Assembly (NCBI GenBank): GCA_002451055.1
Contig: DKBD01000235.1
Span: 1 to 5,075, forward strand
DNA length: 5,075 nucleotides
Reading direction: 5' to 3'
Source: Nitrospira sp. UBA6909
Lineage (GTDB): Bacteria > Nitrospirota > Nitrospiria > Nitrospirales > Nitrospiraceae
The position numbers and the translations under genes are program-made. Shown one piece after another: positions 1 to 5,075 of the stretch. The first letter of the stretch is position 1. Each line of letters starts with the position of its first letter. The notes below the pieces were generated by a model, which searched no databases, was not told where the DNA came from, and saw only the letters and a list, made by a program, of their open reading frames with translations.

Positions 1-31
1 ACACGGAAGAGTGTGACGTAGGGACTGTCGG

Positions 32-85
32 CTGTACTTATGGTTGCTTTGGTTCGGCGGGACCCTCCTGATCCAAGTTGTTGCG
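32..85 (+). other. Possible remnant signal peptide of the broken GSDH gene
   Basis: In the same frame as the first readable part of the GSDH remnant, bases 32-85 encode a hydrophobic run, LYLWLLWFGGTLLIQVVA, preceded by Arg codons (17-31). This has the shape of a signal peptide hydrophobic core. It is followed immediately by TGA at 86-88 and then SDGG and a Gly/Pro/Ser-rich linker. There is no ATG or GTG in frame between the TGA at 14-16 and this segment; a TTG at 44 is the only alternative start codon of the usual kinds, and it falls inside the run. The neighbouring frame also has a short hydrophobic piece (GLSAVLMVALV, 19-51), so the frame assignment is uncertain. Inference only. Confidence 0.3.
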
Positions 86-88
86 TGA

Positions 89-595
89 TCCGATGGCGGG
101 ACGTTGGGTGCTCCAACATCGCCAGGAAACCAGGAGGAGGCGATCACATTGTCGCCCCTTGTTACGGAAGACCTTGAAAAGGTAGTTTTTCTCACCCATG
201 CAAGCAATGGTTCGGCACGACTTCTTGTAGTCGAGCAGGCCGGTCGCGTTCGCACAGTGGAACAGGGCGTTTCTTCTGTTCAGCCTATTTCTTGACGTTA
301 CCGATCGGATCCTAGCCGGCAGAGAGCGTGGACTTTTGGGACTGGCTTTTCATCCGGAATTTCGACGCAGCAGCGAAAAGATCTTCGCTTTGCCGAACAT
401 GCACGCGGGCAAGACAAGCCGCGAACCTCAGGTCGTCGGAAAGACGTCGTTCCGCATCTCTTCCTTCGGAGAGGATGAAGCAGACGAGCTCAATGTACTT
501 GACCATGGCGGGGGTATCTATCCAATCGCGCAGCCTCGATCTGGCCCTTGATACCGCTCTGTTTGCCGGGAAGCGGTGATCCACTTCTTAACGGA
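89..595 (+). pseudogene. Broken PQQ-dependent glucose/sorbosone dehydrogenase (GSDH family) remnant
   Basis: An intact GSDH protein is a periplasmic or lipoprotein six-bladed beta-propeller of about 350-450 residues that oxidises sugars with PQQ. Only its first blade region is readable here. Bases 89-286 encode ITLSPLV, VFLTHASNGSARLLVVEQAG and VRTVEQG, which match the family N-terminal blocks. The frame then hits TGA at 293-295. Skipping one base (A287) restores FLDVTDRILAGRERGLLGLAF and HPEF, the most characteristic GSDH stretch, from 288 on. That second frame ends at TGA 549-551. Weak echoes of the GPDG...LY and GDPxxNG blocks follow in two further frames at 543-567 and 569-595. Upstream, the same frame as 89-286 is closed by TGA at 86-88 and has no good start. 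No downstream propeller blades or catalytic region remain, since the EVE gene begins at 647. The family call is from recalled consensus; that it is decayed rather than programmed to frameshift is inferred from the number of lesions. Confidence 0.75.
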
Positions 596-631
596 ATACG
601 CTCTGAAATAACATCGCGACGACCACACAAG

Positions 632-637
632 AAAGGA
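632..637 (+). promoter_or_regulatory. Ribosome binding site that fixes the GTG start of the EVE gene
   Basis: AAAGGA lies nine bases before the GTG at 647-649. It decides the start: the open frame continues upstream to 548, but that extension overlaps the GSDH remnant, has no ribosome binding site and adds residues foreign to EVE proteins, which normally begin a few residues before the YWLMKSEP motif. Confidence 0.7.
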
Positions 638-646
638 CAGACTGAG

Positions 647-1114
647 GTGACGCAAACGAGAAAATACTGGCTGATGAAATCGGAGCCCTCGGCGTTTTCC
701 ATCGACGATTTGATGAATGCCCCCGCTCGAACAACCTGCTGGGACGGGGTGCGTAATTATCAGGCTCGCAATTTTATGCGGGATATGGCTATCGGCGACC
801 AGGTACTCTTCTATCACAGTAATGCCGATCCCCCTGCAGTCGTCGGAATCGCGGAAATCGTCAAGACCGCCTACCCCGATCCCACACAGTTCGACAAAAA
901 GGATACACACTACGATCCACAAAGCGAACGATCAAGTCCCCGATGGGACATGGTGGACATCAGGCATGTCAGGAGATTTTCCCGCCCTCTGACGCTGGAT
1001 CAATTAAGGAGAGAAACCAAGCTGAAAAAGATGGTTCTTTTGCGGAAAGGGTCTCGCCTCTCGGTTCAACCGGTCAGTCCCAAGGAATGGGAACACATTC
1101 TTTCATTGGATTAG
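647..1114 (+). CDS. EVE domain-containing protein (PUA-like fold, THYN1 homologue)
   Basis: This is a complete 155-residue protein consisting of one EVE domain. The domain belongs to the PUA-like superfamily together with YTH and ASCH. Eukaryotic and bacterial members are thought to bind modified bases in nucleic acid, and no catalytic activity is assigned. Visible family blocks are YWLMKSEP (residues 7-14), WDGVRNYQARN (32-42), FYHSN (55-59), GIAEIV (67-72), YPDPTQFD (76-83), YDP (89-91), W100 followed by MVDI, and LLRKGSRLSVQPVSPKEW (131-148). The length equals that of typical stand-alone bacterial EVE proteins and there is no signal peptide, so it is cytoplasmic. The GTG start is supported by AAAGGA nine bases upstream. 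It follows a decayed gene and converges on the HExxH gene, so it is probably transcribed alone; I see no strong promoter in 552-646. The identification is firm, but the ligand and cellular role are unknown. Confidence 0.93.
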   Translation: MTQTRKYWLMKSEPSAFSIDDLMNAPARTTCWDGVRNYQARNFMRDMAIGDQVLFYHSNADPPAVVGIAEIVKTAYPDPTQFDKKDTHYDPQSERSSPRWDMVDIRHVRRFSRPLTLDQLRRETKLKKMVLLRKGSRLSVQPVSPKEWEHILSLD

Positions 1115-1144
1115 AAAACCCGGGCAAGCGGTAAAAAGAGTAGA

Positions 1145-1438
1145 CTACGTGCTGGCTTTCCCATCGTCCATGTAACGATGCTGCCAATCCAACCAGGCAT
1201 GTCCGAGTTCGTGAGCAAGAATATACCGCTGCCGTGTCACCGGGAGGCGTTTGCGAATATATATGGTTTTCGTGCCGTCGTCCCAGATTCCATCGGCATT
1301 CTCATCCCGCTTGTCCATTTCCGCGTCCGTCAGCTGTCTCACAGAAATCCGATAGCCGAAGGGAAGCACGACTCTGCCGGGAATTCGCAATAGCGTTCTC
1401 TTTTCCTTGACGATTCCAGCCATTGTTCCCATGCTCAT
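1145..1438 (-). CDS. Small HExxH metallopeptidase-like protein (ImmA/IrrE-like)
   Basis: This is a 97-residue protein with a zinc-metallopeptidase motif, HELGH, at residues 76-80 within ILAHELGHAWLDWQH. By analogy H76 and H80 would bind zinc and E77 would be the catalytic base. Before it lies KTIYIRKRLPVTRQRYILAH (57-76), the pattern of an exposed strand followed by the active-site helix seen in ImmA/IrrE (DUF955) proteins. There is no N-terminal DNA-binding domain, signal peptide or membrane segment. The protein stops only 17 residues after HELGH, so the usual downstream third ligand is absent; H87 or D84 could stand in. The start is uncertain: ATG 1438 has GAGAG directly against it, whereas ATG 1432 (residue 3) has the same GAGAG at a better six-base spacing, and ATG 1423 is also possible. 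It lies tail to tail with the EVE gene, 30 bases apart. It may be a real minimal peptidase or a zinc-binding fold without activity. The substrate is unknown. Confidence 0.8.
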   Translation of the reverse strand: MSMGTMAGIVKEKRTLLRIPGRVVLPFGYRISVRQLTDAEMDKRDENADGIWDDGTKTIYIRKRLPVTRQRYILAHELGHAWLDWQHRYMDDGKAST

Positions 1439-1459
1439 CTCTCAGGGCTGGTTTAGCCT

Positions 1460-1489
1460 AACATAACAACCCATGCAAAATGTTGACCA
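1460..1489 (-). promoter_or_regulatory. Candidate promoter for the HExxH gene
   Basis: Read on the minus strand there is TGGTCA (1489-1484, four of six matches to the -35 consensus), an 18-base spacer and TATGTT (1465-1460, four of six matches to the -10 consensus). Transcription would start near 1453, leaving a leader of about 15 bases before the ATG at 1438. It lies in the most AT-rich patch of the gap. Weak by sequence alone, and no sigma factor preference is known for this organism. Confidence 0.3.
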
Positions 1490-1511
1490 TTAATCTTTGG
1501 TATTTCATTAT
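1483..1511 (+). promoter_or_regulatory. Candidate sigma70-type promoter pointing right
   Basis: TTGACC (1483-1488, five of six matches) is separated by exactly 17 bases from CATTAT (1506-1511, four of six matches). Its -35 box overlaps that of the candidate leftward promoter. No convincing coding region lies downstream on the plus strand: a transcript starting near 1518 would enter the 3' end of the permease gene in antisense at 1675. It may be chance similarity in AT-rich DNA, or the promoter of a small or antisense RNA. Confidence 0.35.
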
Positions 1512-1623
1512 GTTACGTGCTGCTCACCTGCCGGAGTATCTCTTCTCTCCACCGAGGTTGCCAGGCAGAAATTCTCTCGCGGACGCGTGGCTTCTAGGGC
1601 CAGACGATTCGACCCCTCACATA

Positions 1624-1636
1624 CCTCCCCTGGAGG
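1624..1636. repeat. Short inverted repeat downstream of the permease gene
   Basis: CCTCC and GGAGG flank a three-base loop about 40 bases beyond the permease stop codon (minus-strand direction). It could form a small GC-rich hairpin in the operon's 3' untranslated RNA. It lacks the U-run of an intrinsic terminator, so it may be only a 3'-end-protecting hairpin or chance. Confidence 0.3.
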
Positions 1637-1674
1637 AACAGAGGCCGCGCCACTTCACATATGCCAAAGTCTGC

Positions 1675-4377
1675 TTACTCGTGTCGGAGCACTGATAGGG
1701 GAGGCTGTCCGAGAATTCGGTAGGTGCTCAGAAATCCCACCAACATGGTGAGTCCAATAGTTGCCAGGCTGCTTGTAGCCAGAACTCTCGGCTGAAGGCT
1801 CCAGGAAAGGTCGAATACGGTGGCAAGAACCGCCCAGGACAAGGCGCTGGCCAGGCCTGTGCCGAGAAGTCCACCGATGGTGCCGAGGATGGCGTATTCC
1901 ATGGCAAAGGTGCGTGCGAGCATGCTGCGCGTCGCCCCCACGGCCTTGAGAATGACCGATTCGTAAAGACGGCGATATCGTGTGGCAGCCAATGCGGCCG
2001 CCATGACGAGGCAGCCCGATAGAACGCAGAAAAGCGCCACAGCCTGAATGGCCAGAGAAAGGCGATCGAGCACTCTTGAAAACGTGTCGAGTACGTCCCC
2101 GATATTGATGGCCGTCACGTTTGGAAATGCCTCAACAACGGCCTCTTGTAGCGCCACTTCCTCAGATTCTGGCGCCCGGACCGTCGCGACATAGGTCATC
2201 GGCGCTCCGTCGAGCGCACCCGGGGAAAAAATCATGTAAAAGTTAGTGGAAAAGTTGCCCCATTCCACCTTCCGTATACTACTCACCTCGCCTATAATCC
2301 CTGCGCCTTGGACATCCAGCTCCAGGGTATCGCCTATGGTCAGGCCGAGATGTTTGGCGGCATCTTCCTCGATAGAAACCAGCGGCTTCGTGAAGACTTG
2401 CCCAGGCTTCCACCACTGGCCCTTGATCACCTCGTTGTCTTTGGGAAGATCTCTAAGAAAAGTAAGAGCGTATTCGCGAGATATGTACCAGTTCTTTCGC
2501 CGTTCCTCTTTATCCGCGCGGTTCTCTTTCTGCTCTTCATCCGCCGAAGTCGCGTCGAGTTTGATCGGCCGGCCATTGAGCGCAGAGAGGCGTGATCGAA
2601 CCAAGGGAGTCAACTGAGGAACGAGGTCGCCAGGTTGCTTGCGCAAAAGGCCGACGAACCCTTCCGCCTGGTCCGGTTGAATGTCGATAAAGAAAAACGT
2701 GGGGGAGTCCAACGGCCGATTGTCGCCCACCTGTCGGATCAGCGACCGTTCCACCAGCGAGACGGTGACCACGACCATCACTCCGATACCGATACCGATG
2801 GTGATGCTGACCGCACGGCTCCCAGGTCTCACAATATTTCCAATGGCTTGTCGCAAAACGAGATTGCCGGGACGAGGCCAACTTCTCAAAAAGCGGAGCG
2901 ACAGCCATGTCGATGCGCCCAACACCAACACCGCCGCCAAGAAGGCTCCGATGAACGATAGTCCCACCTTCCATGATCCAGCTTGCCAGATGGACAAGAG
3001 AGCCAATCCCAGCCCAATGGCGACAGAACTACCTCCCTTGATACGATCCATCTCAAGCCGCTTCCACCACCTTGCCCGATTGACGGTTGCAGCTGATTCG
3101 AACGGAAGCACGTCTCGGCGAAAGATCATGGCTGGTTTAATGTCGCGGATTGTGAGTAGCGGCCACAGCGTAAAAAGCAAGGTGGACAGGAGCCCCAAGG
3201 CCATGCCTTTTCCCAGCGGAAGGAACGAGTCACTAGTCAAATCCGCCGTGAATCCTAACTGATCGAAAAGGTCTGATGCCAAGAGTTCGGCGACGACCCA
3301 GGGAAGCCCCAGCTGGAGCACAATGCCGATGGCCAGACCCATCAGGCTTCCAGCCAGTCCAAGCATCAATGCCTGCAACAGATAGGTTCCAATCACTGTC
3401 TTGGAATCGGCTCCCACTGTTTTCAGGATCGCGATAGTGTTGAGTTTCTCCTGAACAAACGCGTGGATGGACGTGGCGACGCCAAGGCCTCCAACAAACA
3501 GCGCCGTCAGTCCGATGAGGCCTAGGTAGCGGGTGAGTTGGTCAAGGAAATGCTTCAGTTGTGGCTGTGCATCCCGGTAACTAGAGACGCTGGCAGAATC
3601 GGAAGCCAGTCGCTCCCGCAGCTCGTAGACCAACGGATCCAGTGGGGTGGCTGTAGGGATTTTGAGGAGGTACCGCTCGCGTAGTCTGCTGCCGGGTTGG
3701 ACGAGCGCCGCATCGCGGAGACCTTCCTGTGATATCAAAACACGGGGACCAAGGCTGAATGCATTCGCCGTCCGGTCCGGCTCGGTACGCACGACACCTG
3801 TGATGACGAACAAGCCTTGTCCGATCTTGAGCCGGTCCCCTACGGCTAGTCGCATGCGGATGAGCAAGGACTCTTGCACCACAGCACCGTGACACGATGC
3901 GTCAGGCGTTGTGGGAGAGACCCCCGATGCTGCTCGAGATTGGTTACAGGCTGAATGAGACAATAACTCCTGTAACGGCAGGTGTGGCTCGATCTTCACC
4001 GTGCCGTACAAAGGATAGGCTGACTCAACAGCCTTGAGCTCGACGATCTGTGTTGGCTGGCCGCCTTGAGGATACCGCTCGATCTTGGCTGCCATGGCCA
4101 CCAACTCGCTGACGTGCGTGATGGCAATATCCCGTTCCTTCAATGAATCCAAGACGGTTTGGCCTTGGGAACTGGGGGGGCGAGACAATCGAATTTCCAG
4201 ATCCCCACCTAATAGGCTTCGCGCCTCCCTCGTAACGGCGCGATCTACGTTGGCACCAAAGAGGGAGACCGCTACCAACGCGCCGACACCCACAGCGATA
4301 CAGACCAGAAAATACAGAAAGTGCCGCCAGGCTGCCCGCGTCTCGCGCCAGGCCATCTTAAGCACGAACGACGTCAT
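1675..4377 (-). CDS. YbbP-type ABC transporter permease with two FtsX domains
   Basis: This is a complete 900-residue inner-membrane protein. The layout is TM1 (about 19-41), a large periplasmic domain (about 42-280), three TMs (about 283-303, 329-357, 389-410) forming the first FtsX domain, two middle TMs (about 450-467 and 470-492), a further TM (521-541), a second periplasmic domain (about 545-770) and a final FtsX domain with three TMs (about 774-797, 826-850, 868-886). Each FtsX domain has a matching cytoplasmic coupling motif: ILKTVGAD (317-324) and ILKAVGAT (809-816). The second periplasmic domain has YbbP-like blocks: PLVRSRLSALNGRPI (591-605), SREYALTF (633-640) and IKGQWW (651-656). 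E. coli YbbP is about 800 residues; part of the excess is an insert with the only two periplasmic Cys (C144, C162) and a highly charged segment (612-628). The ATG overlaps the ATPase TGA as ATGA, and no ribosome binding site precedes it, so translation is probably coupled. The family is thought to move or release lipid-like or hydrophobic molecules; the substrate here is unknown. Confidence 0.93.
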   Translation of the reverse strand: MTSFVLKMAWRETRAAWRHFLYFLVCIAVGVGALVAVSLFGANVDRAVTREARSLLGGDLEIRLSRPPSSQGQTVLDSLKERDIAITHVSELVAMAAKIERYPQGGQPTQIVELKAVESAYPLYGTVKIEPHLPLQELLSHSACNQSRAASGVSPTTPDASCHGAVVQESLLIRMRLAVGDRLKIGQGLFVITGVVRTEPDRTANAFSLGPRVLISQEGLRDAALVQPGSRLRERYLLKIPTATPLDPLVYELRERLASDSASVSSYRDAQPQLKHFLDQLTRYLGLIGLTALFVGGLGVATSIHAFVQEKLNTIAILKTVGADSKTVIGTYLLQALMLGLAGSLMGLAIGIVLQLGLPWVVAELLASDLFDQLGFTADLTSDSFLPLGKGMALGLLSTLLFTLWPLLTIRDIKPAMIFRRDVLPFESAATVNRARWWKRLEMDRIKGGSSVAIGLGLALLSIWQAGSWKVGLSFIGAFLAAVLVLGASTWLSLRFLRSWPRPGNLVLRQAIGNIVRPGSRAVSITIGIGIGVMVVVTVSLVERSLIRQVGDNRPLDSPTFFFIDIQPDQAEGFVGLLRKQPGDLVPQLTPLVRSRLSALNGRPIKLDATSADEEQKENRADKEERRKNWYISREYALTFLRDLPKDNEVIKGQWWKPGQVFTKPLVSIEEDAAKHLGLTIGDTLELDVQGAGIIGEVSSIRKVEWGNFSTNFYMIFSPGALDGAPMTYVATVRAPESEEVALQEAVVEAFPNVTAINIGDVLDTFSRVLDRLSLAIQAVALFCVLSGCLVMAAALAATRYRRLYESVILKAVGATRSMLARTFAMEYAILGTIGGLLGTGLASALSWAVLATVFDLSWSLQPRVLATSSLATIGLTMLVGFLSTYRILGQPPLSVLRHE

Positions 4378-5075
4378 AGGCGTGATGTATCAGTGGAATC
4401 CATGGGTTGAGAGATCGAAGACGGGATCTTGTTTGGACGTGGATGCTCGCCGGCAGAGTCTCTCGGTGAAGTTGAAAATGAGGGTATGGAATCCGACTCG
4501 AGATGCCCATCGCGCATGGAGACAACCCTCTCCATGGAGTTGGCCAAGGCTAAATCATGCGTGACGAGTACAAGCGTTGTCCCACAGTCGCGGTGCAGTG
4601 ACAGCAAAAGGTCGATGACTTGAGCGCCGGTCGTACTATCCAGATTGCCCGTCGGTTCGTCAGCCAAGAGTATGGGCGGGCGGCAAACAAAGGCACGAGC
4701 CACCGCAACCCGTTGTTGTTCTCCTCCGGACAGCTGAACCGGGTAATGCCCCATGCGATCGGAAAGCCCTACCGCCGTCAATAATTCCGCGGCTCGCATG
4801 CCGGCATGCCGGTCTCCGCTGAGCTCCAAGGGAACCGCAACGTTTTCAATTGCGGTAAGGGTAGGAATGAGATGAAATGATTGAAAAATATAACCGACTT
4901 TCTCCCGCCGAAACTCAGCCATGCTGCTCTCAGACAGCGTTGTAATCTCTGTTCCGTCGAGCTCGATCGACCCTGTCGTTGGGCGATCGAGTCCGGCCAT
5001 CAACCCCAGCAAGGTCGATTTTCCGCTTCCTGACGGGCCCACGATGGCCACCGTCTGTGTGGCGGGAATTGACAG
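4374..5075 (-). CDS. YbbA/LolD-type ABC transporter ATP-binding protein (5' end outside window)
   Basis: The last 233 residues of the ATPase partner of the permease are visible; the reading frame is open to the window edge, so the start lies beyond 5075. The GTG at 5051 is an internal Val codon two residues before the Walker A strand ends and should not be taken as the start. Counting from the edge: Walker [10 protein letters not shown] (13-21), Q-loop Gln in YIFQSFH (Q65), signature LSGGEQQR (115-122), Walker B ILLADE with catalytic Glu (135-140), D-loop NLD (144-146), switch His in VTHD (H173). All catalytic residues are present. The MacB/LolD/YbbA subgroup is indicated by the [10 protein letters not shown] stretch and by the adjoining FtsX-type permease. 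After about residue 195 comes a roughly 39-residue Ser/Pro-rich tail, probably disordered, longer than is usual for this subgroup. It would act on the cytoplasmic face of the inner membrane, powering the permease through its coupling helices. Confidence 0.95.
   Translation of the reverse strand: MSIPATQTVAIVGPSGSGKSTLLGLMAGLDRPTTGSIELDGTEITTLSESSMAEFRREKVGYIFQSFHLIPTLTAIENVAVPLELSGDRHAGMRAAELLTAVGLSDRMGHYPVQLSGGEQQRVAVARAFVCRPPILLADEPTGNLDSTTGAQVIDLLLSLHRDCGTTLVLVTHDLALANSMERVVSMRDGHLESDSIPSFSTSPRDSAGEHPRPNKIPSSISQPMDSTDTSRL

Larger units (their letters stand above)
1439..1674. other. Intergenic region without a recognisable gene
   Basis: These 236 bases separate the permease stop codon from the HExxH gene start, both on the minus strand. 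Bases 1455-1515 are AT-rich and carry the candidate promoters. The remainder is GC-rich with only short open frames that resemble nothing I know. Two inverted repeats are present: CCTCC/GGAGG at 1624-1628 and 1632-1636 with a three-base loop, and CTGCCGG at 1528-1534 against CCAGGCAG at 1561-1568 with one bulged base and a 26-base loop. Neither is followed by a T-run on either strand, so I do not call an intrinsic terminator for the permease operon. Confidence 0.5.

Noticed and set aside
132..151. Strong Shine-Dalgarno-like AGGAGGAGG followed eight bases later by an in-frame TTG (149).
   Set aside because: It lies inside the GSDH remnant as Gln-Glu-Glu-Ala codons, and any product would end at 295 within the first blade. 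Treated as coincidence.
284..296. Programmed ribosomal frameshifting at the GSDH frame change.
   Set aside because: There is no typical slippery heptamer plus structure, and additional stops upstream and downstream make gene decay the simpler reading.
548..646. Upstream extension of the EVE reading frame to 548.
   Set aside because: It overlaps the pseudogene, lacks a ribosome binding site and adds 33 residues unlike any EVE protein; the GTG at 647 fits the family start.
518..922. Minus-strand open frame of 134 codons.
   Set aside because: It is antisense to the GSDH remnant and the EVE gene; the EVE family match on the plus strand decides the coding strand.
1497..1751. Plus-strand open frame of 84 codons downstream of the rightward promoter candidate.
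   Set aside because: It runs into the permease gene in antisense, has no clear ribosome binding site and no recognisable sequence pattern.
2681..3262. Long open frame of 193 codons on the plus strand.
   Set aside because: It lies wholly opposite the permease gene, has Ser/Pro/Arg-rich shadow-type composition, no family resemblance, and the opposite strand is clearly coding.
4085..4564. Plus-strand open frame of 159 codons across the permease/ATPase junction.
   Set aside because: It is a shadow of two well-supported minus-strand genes, with no recognisable domain.
1..5075. Novel defence island built from the EVE protein and the HExxH protein.
   Set aside because: EVE and ImmA-like domains do occur in defence and mobile regions, but here there is no nuclease, methylase, toxin, integrase or repeat near them, and the two genes are convergent rather than in one operon.

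Overview
The window carries a short, mostly housekeeping-type stretch of a Gram-negative-style chromosome: two intact small genes, one large two-gene ABC transporter operon that runs off the right edge, and a decayed gene at the left edge. The long permease, the EVE-domain protein and the small HExxH protein together would suit Nitrospira or a related lineage. That is an impression from protein style only, and no marker gene settles it.

Left part (+ strand). Bases 1 to about 595 hold a broken gene of the PQQ-dependent glucose/sorbosone dehydrogenase (GSDH, soluble aldose dehydrogenase) family. Family-typical blocks are readable only by moving from frame to frame across a stop codon and at least one clear frameshift. 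It is followed by an intact gene for a 155-residue EVE-domain (PUA-like) protein, which starts at a GTG at 647 behind a good ribosome binding site.

Middle part (- strand). A 97-residue protein with an HELGH zinc-peptidase motif (1145-1438) lies tail to tail with the EVE gene, 30 bases apart. Upstream of it is an AT-rich patch (about 1455-1515) that could hold promoters pointing both ways. The rest of the 236-base gap up to the next gene has no recognisable gene.

Right part (- strand). Bases 1675-5075 hold an ABC transporter of the YbbA-YbbP type. The ATPase (5' end outside the window) ends in an ATGA overlap with a 900-residue, two-FtsX-domain permease. The two proteins would form one inner-membrane complex, with the ATPase driving movement of the large periplasmic domains of the permease.

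I see no mobile element, CRISPR array, tRNA or rRNA, and no convincing new multi-gene system. The points most worth a second look are the multiply broken GSDH gene, the minimal HExxH protein, the possible gene-less transcript from about 1518, and two lineage-type insertions in the permease periplasmic domains.
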